DNA of 64,000 nt, from positions 1,302,001-1,366,000 of the forward strand of contig NZ_CP069535.1 of NCBI RefSeq assembly GCF_016889805.1. The letters are read 5' to 3'. This DNA comes from Rhodanobacter sp. FDAARGOS 1247 (GTDB taxonomy: Bacteria > Pseudomonadota > Gammaproteobacteria > Xanthomonadales > Rhodanobacteraceae). Made by a program: the position numbers and the translations under genes. Shown here piece after piece: positions 25,457-35,269 of the stretch; position 1 is the first letter of the stretch, and each line of letters begins with the position of its first letter. The notes below the pieces were generated by a model. It was not told the DNA's origin and made no database searches. It saw only the letters and a list, made by a program, of their open reading frames with translations.

Positions 25457-26973
25457 CGGGACTCCATGGATTGGGCTGAAGCGTCCTGGCGAGGTGCGGG
25501 AAGCGCGCCATAGGCGATGCAGATGTTTTTCGGCTCGGTGAAGAAGTGCAGCGCCTCGCTGCCCCCCTCGCGACCGACCCCGGATTGCTTGACGCCGCCG
25601 AACGGCGTGCGCAGGTCGCGCAACAGCCAGCAGTTGATCCAGACGATGCCGAATTCGAGCTGGCCGGCCATGCGATGCGCGCGCGACAGGTCCTGCGTCC
25701 ACAGCGAGGCGGCCAGGCCGTAGCGGCTGTCGTTGGCGATCGCCAGCGCCTCGGCTTCATCCTCGAAGGGAATCAGGCACACCACCGGGCCGAAGATTTC
25801 CTGCTGGTTGGTCTGCGCCGCCGAAGGCAGGCCTTCGATCACCGTCGGGGCGATGAACCAGCCATCGGCGCAGCGCCCGGGCAGGGTGAGCGCGCCGCCG
25901 CCGCAAAGGACCTGGCCGCCTTCGTGGCGGGCCTGTTCGATGCAGCCCAGCACCTTGTCGTAGTGCGCTTGCGAAACCATCGCGCCGAGGTCGCTGTCGG
26001 CCGCATCCGGATCGCCCACGCGCAACGCCTGCACCCTGGCCAGGTAGCGCTGGCGAAAAACGTCGTAGATCGATTTCTGCACCAGCAGGCGTGAGCCGCA
26101 CAGGCAGATCTCGCCCTGGTTGGCGAAACCCGAGCGCACGATGGTGTCGAGGTTCGCGTCGGAAAGGTCAGCGTCGGCGAACACGATCGCCGGGTTCTTG
26201 CCGCCCATTTCCAGCGAAAGCTTCTTGAAGTGGGCAGCGGCGACGCCGGCGATCCGTGCGCCGGTGACCGTGCTGCCGGTGAAGGAGACGGCCTTGACCG
26301 CGGGATGTTCGACGATCGCCTGGCCCACGCCCGGGCCGCTGCCATGCACGATGTTCAGCACGCCTGCCGGAAAACCGGCTTCGATGCTCAGTTCACCCAG
26401 CAGGGCGGCGGTGCACGGCGTGACTTCCGACGGCTTGGCCACCACCGTGTTGCCCGCGGCCAGCGCCGGTGCGATCTTCCAGGTGAACAGGTACAGCGGC
26501 AGGTTCCACGGGCTGATGCAGCCGACCACGCCCAGCGGCTGGCGCAAGGTGTAGTTGATCGCGCCGCTGCCGGGCGCGCCGGTTTCCATCGCGTGCGATT
26601 CGCTGCCCCAGCTGATGATCGCCGCGGCAAAGTAGCGGAGGTTGCTGACCGCCCGGGGAATGTCGAGTCGACGCGCCAGACTCAGCGGCTTGCCGCTGTC
26701 GCGCGATTCCAGCGCGGCGAATTCTTCCAGGCGCGCCTCGATCAGGTCGGCCAGCCGCTGCAGGTGATGCGCGCGCTGATCGATCGGCGTGTTCGCCCAT
26801 GCGGGCGCCGCGCGGCCGGCCGCTTCCACCGCGGCGGCGACGTCGCTGGCGTCCGAATCGGGACATTGCATGAAGACCGCGCCGGTGGCGGGTTCGTGCA
26901 CGTCGAGCCAGGTATCGCGGAGTGGCGCCCGCAGGCGACCGTCGATCAGATTGGCTAGGCGCGGTATGGACAT
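25453..26973 (-). CDS. Aldehyde dehydrogenase, probable 2-aminomuconic 6-semialdehyde dehydrogenase
   Basis: A 506-residue NAD(P)-dependent dehydrogenase. GCISPWNLPLYLFTWKIAP near residue 150 includes the catalytic Asn. The NAD loop FTGSTVTG, general-base Glu in LEMGGKNP near 258 and nucleophile Cys in NQGEICLCGSR near 292 are all present. The late GGVKQSGVGREGG is typical of the hydroxymuconic/aminomuconic semialdehyde dehydrogenases. The neighbours (RidA-type deaminase, SDR) favour the aminomuconate substrate. The stop overlaps the carbonic anhydrase ATG. Start at 26973 gives MSIPRLANLIDG, the usual N-terminus. Confidence 0.85.
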   Translation of the reverse strand: MSIPRLANLIDGRLRAPLRDTWLDVHEPATGAVFMQCPDSDASDVAAAVEAAGRAAPAWANTPIDQRAHHLQRLADLIEARLEEFAALESRDSGKPLSLARRLDIPRAVSNLRYFAAAIISWGSESHAMETGAPGSGAINYTLRQPLGVVGCISPWNLPLYLFTWKIAPALAAGNTVVAKPSEVTPCTAALLGELSIEAGFPAGVLNIVHGSGPGVGQAIVEHPAVKAVSFTGSTVTGARIAGVAAAHFKKLSLEMGGKNPAIVFADADLSDANLDTIVRSGFANQGEICLCGSRLLVQKSIYDVFRQRYLARVQALRVGDPDAADSDLGAMVSQAHYDKVLGCIEQARHEGGQVLCGGGALTLPGRCADGWFIAPTVIEGLPSAAQTNQQEIFGPVVCLIPFEDEAEALAIANDSRYGLAASLWTQDLSRAHRMAGQLEFGIVWINCWLLRDLRTPFGGVKQSGVGREGGSEALHFFTEPKNICIAYGALPAPRQDASAQSMESR

Positions 26974-27052
26974 CCGCGCAAGTCTAGAACCAGCCGGCGG
27001 TGATTGCACCGGACGCTGGCGTATGCACGGCGTCCCCGGGCGACCTGGCGGA

Positions 27053-27844
27053 TCAGCTCAATGCGCGGGTGCGACCGCCGTCCACGGCAATGCTGACGCC
27101 GTTGACGTAGGCGGCAGCAGGGGTGCACAGGAAGGCGATCACCGCCGCCACCTCGCTGGCCTCGCCGAAGCGCCTGGCCGGAATGGTGGCGATCAGGCCT
27201 TGGGCAATTTCGTCTTCGCTCTGGCCACTGGCCGCGGCTTTGGCGCCCAGCAGGCTGTCCAGGCGATCGGTGCGGGTGTAGCCAGGCAGCACGTTGTTGA
27301 CGGTGATGCCATCGGCCGCCAGTTCGCCGGACAGGGTCTTGGCCCAGCCCGCCACCGCGGCACGCACGGTGTTGGATACGCCCAGTCCCGCGATCGGTTC
27401 CTTCACCGAGGTGGAGATCACGTTGACGATGCGGCCGTAGCCGCTGCTGCGCATGCCGGGCAGCACCGCCTGCAGCAAGGTCTGGCCGGCCAGCAGGTGC
27501 TGGCGGAACGCGGTCTCGAAAGCCGCGGTGGTTGCGCTGCTGGCCGCTCCGCCCGGGGGGCCGCCGCTGTTGTTGATCAGGATGTGCACGGCTGACGTGG
27601 TGGCAACTTCCGCGGCGGTGGCCTGCAACGCGGCGGTATCCAGCATGTCCACGCTGCGCCATTGATGCCGCTGCCCGGCGTGGTTGCACGGCAGTTGTCC
27701 GGCGAGCTGTTCCAGCCTGTCCGCCGAGCGCGCCAGCAAGGTGACGCTGGCGCCCAGGCCAGCCAGCTCGATGGCGCTGGCGCGGCCGATGCCTTGCGAG
27801 GCGCCGCAGACCAGCGCGTGGCGTCCACCCAGATCCAGTTGCAT
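27053..27844 (-). CDS. SDR-family oxidoreductase
   Basis: A 263-residue short-chain dehydrogenase. Cofactor loop GASQGIGRASA (near residue 14), NNSGGPPGG (replacing the common NNAG), catalytic Ser in VNVISTSVKEP. The usual YxxxK Tyr is replaced: the segment reads VSNTVRAAVAGWAKTL, so the catalytic Tyr is not in its normal place, as in the 'FabG-like/BKR' branch that accompanies aminomuconate genes. ATG 27844 has GGAG seven bases upstream; the nearby ATG 27850 is too close to it. Its reaction is unknown. Confidence 0.8.
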   Translation of the reverse strand: MQLDLGGRHALVCGASQGIGRASAIELAGLGASVTLLARSADRLEQLAGQLPCNHAGQRHQWRSVDMLDTAALQATAAEVATTSAVHILINNSGGPPGGAASSATTAAFETAFRQHLLAGQTLLQAVLPGMRSSGYGRIVNVISTSVKEPIAGLGVSNTVRAAVAGWAKTLSGELAADGITVNNVLPGYTRTDRLDSLLGAKAAASGQSEDEIAQGLIATIPARRFGEASEVAAVIAFLCTPAAAYVNGVSIAVDGGRTRALS

Positions 27845-27860
27845 GGTCATTCTCCGCGAG

Positions 27861-28175
27861 TCAGTGCAGCCACAGACGCATCGCCAGCGCGCCGAGCCAG
27901 CAGGCCCAACCCAGCCACTGGCTGTAGCGCCAGATCGCCTGCCAGCGGTTGATCGCCACATCGCCAAGCGCCGGCAGCGCCGGCGAGCGCAGTACCTGCT
28001 GCATGCTGGCCCAGGTACGAAAGCCCGAGAGGCGGCCGCCGGCGGCATCGGTGATGACCTGCCAATGCTGCGGGTAGCGCTGGCGCAGGAGCGCGGCGAC
28101 GCGAAACGGGGCCACGTACGACAGCACGAACAGGCCGACGCCGCAGGCCAGCAGGCCAAGATAGAGGATGATCAT
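27861..28175 (-). CDS. Small membrane protein of unknown function
   Basis: A 104-residue protein with two hydrophobic segments, at the N-terminus (MIILYLGLLACGVGLFVLSY) and near the C-terminus (WLGWACWLGALAMRLWL). Between them is a polar stretch with several Arg, Gln and Trp. No family recognised. Its start overlaps the upstream lipoprotein stop by four bases (ATGA), and its stop is 16 bases before the SDR gene, so it belongs to the operon running down from the lipoprotein. Confidence 0.72.
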   Translation of the reverse strand: MIILYLGLLACGVGLFVLSYVAPFRVAALLRQRYPQHWQVITDAAGGRLSGFRTWASMQQVLRSPALPALGDVAINRWQAIWRYSQWLGWACWLGALAMRLWLH

Positions 28176-28996
28176 GGCGGGCTGCTGTGGCGGCTGGTGT
28201 TGTTGCTACTGGCCCAGGGCAGGGGCAGTGCGGTACGCAAGGTGTTCAACACGCCATCGCCCTTCGCGGCCTTCTTGCACACCGCATTGTCGAGCGCCTT
28301 CTCATACGTCTTGTTCATCAGGCCGACCCACAAGGTGCCATCCGGGCCGTGCGGAATGCTGAAGCTGCCGGTGGAGTTCATCTGCAGCGAGGCGGCGGTC
28401 GAGGTCGAGATCGAGGCGGGCGACTGCTCCCAGTAGGTCTTGCCGGATTGCTGCTCGGCCGAGCTGTAGACCAGCAGGTAGCGCGCCTTCGCGTTGTCGA
28501 TCTTCAGGCTGCCGAACGCGCCGGTGGTTTCGTCGCTCCAGCCCATGTGCTCGCACAGGCCGATGTCTTCCGAACGCAGTGGCTGGAACGCTTCGTCCAG
28601 CAGCACCGCGGTGGGCGCGAACAGGTAGCTGGCGTGCAGCCAGCGGCCGTTCAACTCAGACTTCAGCGCGACCTGGTAGGGCAGCTTCACGCCGATCGGC
28701 AGCCGGAAGGCGAGGAAGTAGCTCTGCGTGCCGTTGAGGTTGGCGACCATGCTGCCGCTGCCCAGCACGAATTTCTGCGGTTCCCACGGCAGCGTGCTGC
28801 GGTAGGAGAAATCGGCGAAGCTGCTGCAGCAGGGGCTGGCCTGCATCAGCTGCGCCTGCGCCAGCTTCAGCGCGTCGCCGGTGTTCTCCGACGGCGGGCG
28901 CAGGTTGGGCGGCAGCAGGGACTTGGCCGTGTGGCAGCCGCCCAGCAGGACGCTGAAAAACAGTGTGGCGATGAGGGCGGGGAGTCGAAGCTGCAT
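28172..28996 (-). CDS. MalM-like lipoprotein of unknown function
   Basis: A 274-residue protein with a lipoprotein signal (SVLLGGCHT, Cys near residue 21). The mature part begins with a linker, then PCCSSFADFSYRSTLP with a Cys-Cys pair, followed by QSYFLAFRLPIGVKLPYQ. This resembles MalM-type maltose-operon periplasmic proteins, which often start with a CCxSF segment. No maltose gene is nearby, so the resemblance does not fix a role. It lies 14 bases after the asnS stop on the same strand and overlaps the next gene. Confidence 0.65.
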   Translation of the reverse strand: MQLRLPALIATLFFSVLLGGCHTAKSLLPPNLRPPSENTGDALKLAQAQLMQASPCCSSFADFSYRSTLPWEPQKFVLGSGSMVANLNGTQSYFLAFRLPIGVKLPYQVALKSELNGRWLHASYLFAPTAVLLDEAFQPLRSEDIGLCEHMGWSDETTGAFGSLKIDNAKARYLLVYSSAEQQSGKTYWEQSPASISTSTAASLQMNSTGSFSIPHGPDGTLWVGLMNKTYEKALDNAVCKKAAKGDGVLNTLRTALPLPWASSNNTSRHSSPP

Positions 28997-29010
28997 GGCG
29001 ACGGGTTTGC

Positions 29011-30411
<1,401 letters not shown>

Positions 30412-30561
30412 CGGTTGAAACTCCTGCTGCCACGCCGCATCTGGACGTGTAATGGATGAGTGTTCCCTGCGCGCCAGCGCATGGGAGCAAACCGCCATGA
30501 TAATGTAGCTGCCGCCCGTGCTGCGACTTTCCGGGTCAACTCCGAGGTTCGATCTGCCGTC

Positions 30562-30888
30562 ATGAGCATCACCATCACTTCCGCCGCCAACGAGCGCATG
30601 CGCCACTTCCTGGCGGCCACCCCGGCCGCTGCCGGCGTGCGTTTCGGCGTCAAGCGTACCGGCTGCTCCGGCTTCGCCTATGTGGTGGACCTGGCCGAGT
30701 CGATGGGCGAGGGGGATCGGGTGGTCGAGGTGGACGGCCTGCCGCTGATCGTCGACGACAAGAGTCTGGCGCTGGTCGATGGCACCGTGATCGACTTCCA
30801 GCGGCAGGGCCTGAATGCCAGCTTCGTGTTCCACAACCCGAACGCCACCGGCGCCTGCGGCTGTGGCGAGAGCTTCACGGTCAGCTGA
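30562..30888 (+). CDS. A-type iron-sulfur carrier protein (IscA/ErpA family)
   Basis: A 108-residue HesB/IscA-family protein that delivers Fe-S clusters to apoproteins. The three Cys are in place: [10 protein letters not shown] (near residue 34) and the C-terminal CGCGESF motif (near 98-104). The segment [14 protein letters not shown] is family-typical. ATG 30562 gives MSITITSAA; upstream in-frame codons extend without similarity. Whether it is IscA or ErpA cannot be settled from this sequence alone; no isc or suf genes flank it (a sufE-like gene lies at 52 kb). Confidence 0.88.
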   Translation: MSITITSAANERMRHFLAATPAAAGVRFGVKRTGCSGFAYVVDLAESMGEGDRVVEVDGLPLIVDDKSLALVDGTVIDFQRQGLNASFVFHNPNATGACGCGESFTVS

Positions 30889-30961
30889 GCCAGGCCAGGG
30901 GCTGCGTCTGACTGGCCGGTTCCCGCTCTGCACCCGGCGCCAGCCCTGTTTCATCAATGAC

Positions 30962-30991
30962 TTGCGCCGGCCTCCGCCGGCACCGTACAAT
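30962..30991 (+). promoter_or_regulatory. Candidate promoter of the rpsF-rpsR-rplI operon
   Basis: TTGCGC (30962-30967), 18 bases, TACAAT (30986-30991), in the 209-base gap after the IscA-type gene. The implied leader to ATG 31098 is about 100 bases and contains the S6:S18-type hairpin. Confidence 0.55.
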
Positions 30992-31015
30992 TCCGCTTCT
31001 GTCCGCACCCCAACA

Positions 31016-31041
31016 GGTGCCGGCAGGACACTTGCCTCACC
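31016..31041 (+). promoter_or_regulatory. S6:S18-type ribosomal-protein leader hairpin
   Basis: GGTG (31016-31019), unpaired CCG (31020-31022), GCAGG (31023-31027), loop ACA, CTTGC (31031-31035), CT, CACC (31038-31041). A hairpin with an unpaired CCG in the rpsF leader is the known binding motif by which the S6:S18 complex represses its own mRNA. The arms pair completely apart from the expected asymmetric internal loop. Confidence 0.65.
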
Positions 31042-31097
31042 GCAACGGCGGGAGGCTGCGAGGCCGCAAGGCCGCATCCACAAGGAGTCAACCCACA

Positions 31098-31526
31098 ATG
31101 ACCCTGCGTCATTACGAAGTTGTGTTCATGGTCCATCCGGACCAGAGCGAGCAGGTCCCCGCGATGCTCGAGCGCTACAAGGCGCTGATCGAGACCGACG
31201 GCGGCAAGATCCACCGTCTGGAAGACTGGGGCCGTCGTCAGCTGGCCTACCCGATCGTGAACCTGGCCAAGGCACATTACGTGCTGCTCAACATCGAAGT
31301 CAGCCAGAACGCGCTGAACGAGCTGGAGTCGGGTTTCCGCTTCAACGACGCCGTGCTGCGCCATCTGGTGGTCCGTCGTGACGAGGCTGACATCGAGCCG
31401 TCCTTCATCCTGAAGTCGAAGGAAAAGGATGACGCCAAGTCCACCCGTCGTCGCGACGACGAGGGTGATGGCGAAGGCCGCGGCGGTCGTGACGACCGCG
31501 ACAACGATCGCGACAGCGACGACTGA
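31098..31526 (+). CDS. rpsF: 30S ribosomal protein S6
   Basis: S6 binds the central domain of 16S rRNA together with S18. The 142-residue product has [36 protein letters not shown] (near 45) and [12 protein letters not shown] near 95. The C-terminal tail is long and highly charged with alternating Arg and Asp/Glu (residues about 108-142), a region that is variable and often modified by RimK in gammaproteobacteria. AAGGAG at 31082-31087 supports ATG 31098. First gene of rpsF-rpsR-rplI, with a candidate S6:S18 leader upstream. Confidence 0.97.
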   Translation: MTLRHYEVVFMVHPDQSEQVPAMLERYKALIETDGGKIHRLEDWGRRQLAYPIVNLAKAHYVLLNIEVSQNALNELESGFRFNDAVLRHLVVRRDEADIEPSFILKSKEKDDAKSTRRRDDEGDGEGRGGRDDRDNDRDSDD

Positions 31527-31540
31527 TCAGGAGCACAGCC

Positions 31541-31771
31541 ATGTCCAAGTTTTTCCGCCGCCGCAAGTTCTGCCGCTTCACTGCCGAAGACGTGAAGGAG
31601 ATCGACTACAAGGATCTCAACACCCTGCGTCAGTACGTCACCGAGAACGGCAAGATCGTGCCGAGCCGCATCACCGGCACCAAGGCGCGCTACCAGCGCC
31701 AGCTGGCCACCGCGATCAAGCGCGCCCGCTTCCTGTCGCTGCTGCCGTACACCGACAACCACGACGTCTAA
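31541..31771 (+). CDS. rpsR: 30S ribosomal protein S18
   Basis: A 76-residue protein, full family length. [17 protein letters not shown], then [21 protein letters not shown], then [22 protein letters not shown], which is the conserved rRNA-binding core. It lies 14 bases after rpsF. S18 dimerises with S6 during small-subunit assembly. Confidence 0.98.
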   Translation: MSKFFRRRKFCRFTAEDVKEIDYKDLNTLRQYVTENGKIVPSRITGTKARYQRQLATAIKRARFLSLLPYTDNHDV

Positions 31772-31785
31772 GACACGTCAGGGGC

Positions 31786-31857
31786 GGGGAGCAGGAAACG
31801 GGGAACGTTGGCATCGCGCCAGCCTTCCCGTTCCCCGATCCCCGATCCCCGCTCTTC
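31786..31857. repeat. Inverted repeat with simple-sequence arms (GGGAACG type)
   Basis: The left arm carries GGGGAGCAGGAAACGGGGAACG and the right arm TTCCCGTTCCCCGATCCCCGATCCCCGCTC, with GTTGGCATCGCGCC between. It sits in the 144-base gap between rpsR and rplI. Related layouts occur at 32418-32498, 51968-52056 and 61853-61978. Confidence 0.75.
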
Positions 31858-31915
31858 GGACACCCGTCCTCTGGCTGCGCCGGGCCACACCGGCGCTAAC
31901 GAAAAGAGAAGCATC

Positions 31916-32365
31916 ATGGAACTCATTCTTCTGCAGAAAGTCCGCAACCTCGGCACGCTCGGTGACAAGGTCACCGTGAAGCCGGGCTACGGTCGCAACT
32001 TCCTCCTGCCGCAGGGCAAGGCCGTTCGCGTCAACGCCGCCAACCTGGCTGCGTTCGAACAGCGTCGCGCCGAATACGAAGCCAAGGCCAACACCGCCCT
32101 GGCCGAGGCCGAGGCACGCAAGGCCAAGCTGGCCGACGCGTCGGTGACGATCACCGCGCATGCCAGCGCCGAAGGCAAGCTGTTCGGTTCGGTTGGCCCG
32201 CGTGACATCGCCGAGGCCCTGACCACCGCAGGTCACGAAGTTCACAAGAACGAAGTGATCCTGGGCGAAGGTCCGCTGCGCAACACCGGCGAATTCGACG
32301 TCGTGATCAGCCTGCATGCCGACGTCCAGACCACCGCCAAGGTGATCGTGGTCGGCGACAAGTAA
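31916..32365 (+). CDS. rplI: 50S ribosomal protein L9
   Basis: A 149-residue protein matching L9 length. N-terminal rRNA-binding domain [21 protein letters not shown] and [17 protein letters not shown], a long charged helix ([20 protein letters not shown]), and a C-terminal domain with [14 protein letters not shown] and [17 protein letters not shown] 31916 gives the standard start. It is separated from rpsR by an intergenic repeat, and a terminator follows the stop. Confidence 0.97.
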   Translation: MELILLQKVRNLGTLGDKVTVKPGYGRNFLLPQGKAVRVNAANLAAFEQRRAEYEAKANTALAEAEARKAKLADASVTITAHASAEGKLFGSVGPRDIAEALTTAGHEVHKNEVILGEGPLRNTGEFDVVISLHADVQTTAKVIVVGDK

Positions 32366-32389
32366 GTTCCGGATCATCGGAAAGCAGCC

Positions 32390-32417
32390 GGGCGCCGCGA
32401 GGCGCCCGTTTGTTTTT
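32390..32417 (+). terminator. Rho-independent terminator after rplI
   Basis: GGGCGCC (32390-32396), loop GCGA, GGCGCCC (32401-32407), followed by GTTTGTTTTT. Confidence 0.9.
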
Positions 32418-32498
32418 GAGGGGCAGGGAGTGGGGAGTGGGGAATGGCGGTAGCCAGGCTGCCGTGGCTTCTTGCTCTTTCCGAATCCCCATTCCCGC
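32418..32498. repeat. Inverted repeat with simple-sequence arms (GGGGAGTGGGGAATGG type)
   Basis: Left arm GGGAGTGGGGAGTGGGGAATGG (up to 32450), right arm CCGAATCCCCATTCCCGC (32481-32498), with AGCCAGGCTGCCGTGGCTTCTTGCTCTTT between. It lies directly after the rplI terminator and before the dnaB upstream region. Confidence 0.75.
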
Positions 32499-32507
32499 GC
32501 TCAAGCC

Positions 32508-32537
32508 TTATCCCCATCCATCCCCAGCTTATCCACA
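32508..32537 (+). promoter_or_regulatory. DnaA-box pair upstream of dnaB
   Basis: TTATCCCCA (32508-32516) and TTATCCACA (32529-32537), 21 bases apart in the same orientation. The second is a perfect DnaA box, the first a one-mismatch relative. They lie 115-145 bases before the dnaB start, in an otherwise featureless 287-base intergenic region that also holds the rplI terminator and a repeat. Confidence 0.5.
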
Positions 32538-32652
32538 GACTTGTTGTCTCGACGGGCGAGACGCCGCCGCGCATGATGGTGTCGGTATGAGCAGCCACGA
32601 AGCGTCGGCGCATTGCATGCCGCCCGTGGGGCAATTCTCCTGAGGTCAGTCC

Positions 32653-34047
32653 ATGTCTTTCGTGCCCGAACGCAAACCTTCCTCTCCGGCCATCGAGGCG
32701 TTGCGGGTGCCGCCGCATTCCATCGATGCCGAGCAGGCGGTGCTGGGTGGCCTGATGCTGGCGCCGGACGCGCTGGACAAGGTGGCCGACCGGCTGGCCG
32801 AGGATGATTTCTATCGCAAGGATCACCGGCTGATCTGGCGTGCGATCAACGAGCTGGCGAACAAGGGCATGCCGTGCGACGCGGTGACCCTGGGCGACTG
32901 GTTCGAGAGCAACGGCCTGGCCGAGATGGTCGGTGGCGCGGCCTACCTGATCGAACTGGCCAACAGCACGCCGAGCGCAGCCAACATCGCCGCCTACGCC
33001 GAGATCGTGCGCGAGAAGTCGGTGATGCGTCAGCTGATCGACGCCGGCACCTCGATCACCGAGGACGGCTACCGGCCCGAAGGCAAGAGCGTGCAGGAGG
33101 TGCTGGAAAGCGCCGAGCAGCGGGTGTTCCACATCGCCGAATCCGGCGCACGGGGCAAGAAGGATTCCGTCTCGATGCGCGAAGCGGTGAAGGACGCCTT
33201 CCGCCTGCTTACCGAGCGCTACGAGAACCGCGGCCAGCTCACCGGCATTTCCACCGGCTTCATCGATCTGGACAACCTCACTTCCGGACTGCAACCGTCG
33301 GACCTGATCATCGTGGCGGCGCGCCCGTCAATGGGCAAGACCGCATTTTCCGTGAATATCGCCGAGGCCGCCGCGATGCGCGGCAAGAAGGCGGTGGTGA
33401 TCTTCTCGATGGAAATGTCCTCGTCGCAGCTGGCGTTCCGCCTGATTTCGTCGGTCGGGCGCATCCACCAGCAGCATCTGCGCAACGGCACGCTGGAGGA
33501 GGAGGACTGGCCGCGCGTCTCCAACGCGATCGCCCTGTTGTCCGAGGCCAAGATCTTCATCGACGACACGCCCGGCCTGTCACCGGTGGAACTGCGTTCG
33601 CGCGCGCGTCGCCTGCACCGCGAGCACGGCGGGCTGGGCCTGATCGTGATCGATTACCTGCAGCTGATGCAGGTGCCCGGCAACAAGGAGAATCGCGCCA
33701 CCGAAATTTCAGAAATTTCGCGTTCACTGAAGGGACTTGCCAAGGAGCTGAACGTGCCGGTGATCGCCCTGTCGCAGTTGAACCGCTCGCTGGAACAGCG
33801 CGCGGACAAGCGCCCGATGATGTCCGATTTGCGCGAATCGGGCGCCATCGAGCAGGACGCCGACGTGATCATGTTCATCTACCGCGACGAGTACTACAAC
33901 AAGGAATCGCCGGACAAGGGCATGGCCGAGATCATCATCGGCAAGCAGCGCAACGGCCCCACCGATACCTGCAAGCTGACCTTCCTCGGCCATTACACCA
34001 AGTTCGAGAACTACGCACCGGACTCGTTCGTCGGTTCATTCGATTGA
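32653..34047 (+). CDS. dnaB: Replicative DNA helicase DnaB
   Basis: A 464-residue hexameric helicase of the replication fork. The N-terminal primase-interacting domain has PPHSIDAEQAVLGGLML. The RecA-type domain has Walker A VAARPSMGKTAF near residue 222, Walker B LGLIVIDYLQLMQ near 330 and MSDLRESGAIEQDADVI with the arginine finger region. The length matches E. coli DnaB (471). alr and radA follow on the same strand, a neighbourhood also seen in related gammaproteobacteria. No intein or insertion. Confidence 0.97.
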   Translation: MSFVPERKPSSPAIEALRVPPHSIDAEQAVLGGLMLAPDALDKVADRLAEDDFYRKDHRLIWRAINELANKGMPCDAVTLGDWFESNGLAEMVGGAAYLIELANSTPSAANIAAYAEIVREKSVMRQLIDAGTSITEDGYRPEGKSVQEVLESAEQRVFHIAESGARGKKDSVSMREAVKDAFRLLTERYENRGQLTGISTGFIDLDNLTSGLQPSDLIIVAARPSMGKTAFSVNIAEAAAMRGKKAVVIFSMEMSSSQLAFRLISSVGRIHQQHLRNGTLEEEDWPRVSNAIALLSEAKIFIDDTPGLSPVELRSRARRLHREHGGLGLIVIDYLQLMQVPGNKENRATEISEISRSLKGLAKELNVPVIALSQLNRSLEQRADKRPMMSDLRESGAIEQDADVIMFIYRDEYYNKESPDKGMAEIIIGKQRNGPTDTCKLTFLGHYTKFENYAPDSFVGSFD

Positions 34048-34066
34048 TGCTGCGCTCCCGTCCACG

Positions 34067-35155
34067 ATGAGCCGCGCCACCGTCGCCACCATCCATCTCG
34101 GCGCCCTGCGCCACAACCTGGCGCGGCTGAAGGTGCTGGCTGCGCCGGCGCAGGTGATGGCCGTGGTCAAGGCCGATGCTTACGGGCATGGGCTGGAACG
34201 GGTCGCACGTGCGCTGGACAGCGAGGCCGATGCCTTCGCCGTGGCGGCGCTCGGTGATGGCCTGCGCCTGCGCGCTGCCGGGCACCGCCAGCGCATCGTG
34301 GTGCTGTCCGGTCCGGACAGCGCCAGTGACATCGCCGAGATGCAGCGGCTCCAGCTGGATGCCGCGATCCATCATGACGCCCAGTTGCAGTGGCTGGCCG
34401 GGGCCGACGCCGCGCGCGGACGCCTGCGCGTCTGGTTGAAGGTCGACAGTGGCATGCACCGGCTCGGCTTCGCGCCCGCACGGGTGGCTGAGGTGCACGC
34501 GCAACTCGCCTCGATGACGGGTGTCGATCCGGAAATCGGCCTGCTGACCCACTTCTCCGACTCCGAAGTGTTCGGCGGCGTGCAGACGGCAGCGCAGGTC
34601 GCCTGCTTCAACCAGGCCACGCAGATGTTCGCCGGCCCACGTTCGCTGTCCAATTCCGCCGCCGTGCTCGGCTGGCCCGAGGCGCGGGGTGACTGGGTGC
34701 GCACGGGCGGCCTGCTTTATGGCTTGTCCGTCGTGGAAGGCAGCAGCGGCGAAGACTTCGGCTTCCGTCCCGCGATGACGCTGTCGACGCGATTGATCGC
34801 GATCAACGCGGTCGGCAAGGGCGAGCGCATCGGCTACAACGGCACCTGGACCTGTCCCGAAGACATGCCGATCGGCGTCGCCGCCGTCGGCTACGGCGAT
34901 GGCTACCCGCGCAGTGCCGCCGCGGGCACGCCGGTCCTGGTCGGTGATCGACGGGTGCCGCTGATCGGCCGCGTCTCGATGGATCTGATCACCCTGGACC
35001 TGCGCACCGCGCCGGAGGCGAAGATCGGTGATCGCGTGGTGCTGTGGGGGCCGGAGCTGCCGGTGGAAATCATCGCCGCGCAATCGGCCACGATTTCCTA
35101 TGACCTCACCTGCGGCATGACGCGCCGGGTGCTGTTCGTCGAAGACGAGCATTGA
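34067..35155 (+). CDS. alr: Alanine racemase
   Basis: A 362-residue PLP enzyme making D-alanine for peptidoglycan. PLP-binding VVKADAYGHG (Lys near residue 35), the catalytic Tyr region ERIGYNGTW near 255, and RVSMDLITLDL near 305 are present. The length is typical of gammaproteobacterial Alr/DadX. It starts 19 bases after dnaB, so it is probably co-transcribed. Alr and the catabolic DadX cannot be separated by sequence alone, but the dnaB link is typical of Alr. Confidence 0.96.
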   Translation: MSRATVATIHLGALRHNLARLKVLAAPAQVMAVVKADAYGHGLERVARALDSEADAFAVAALGDGLRLRAAGHRQRIVVLSGPDSASDIAEMQRLQLDAAIHHDAQLQWLAGADAARGRLRVWLKVDSGMHRLGFAPARVAEVHAQLASMTGVDPEIGLLTHFSDSEVFGGVQTAAQVACFNQATQMFAGPRSLSNSAAVLGWPEARGDWVRTGGLLYGLSVVEGSSGEDFGFRPAMTLSTRLIAINAVGKGERIGYNGTWTCPEDMPIGVAAVGYGDGYPRSAAAGTPVLVGDRRVPLIGRVSMDLITLDLRTAPEAKIGDRVVLWGPELPVEIIAAQSATISYDLTCGMTRRVLFVEDEH

Positions 35156-35269
35156 TCGGTCGGTCCGCATTCGAAGACGAAAGCTGACGGCGTCATGCGC
35201 GTTGGCGTCTCGCGGTTTGCGATGGCCGCAGGCTAAGCTTCCCGCATCGTATCCCGCTGGAAAACTTTC

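Noticed and set aside
32500..32652. Replication origin at the DnaA boxes
   Set aside because: Only two box-like sites, no AT-rich unwinding stretch and no dnaA/dnaN/gidA neighbours; promoter control of dnaB is simpler.
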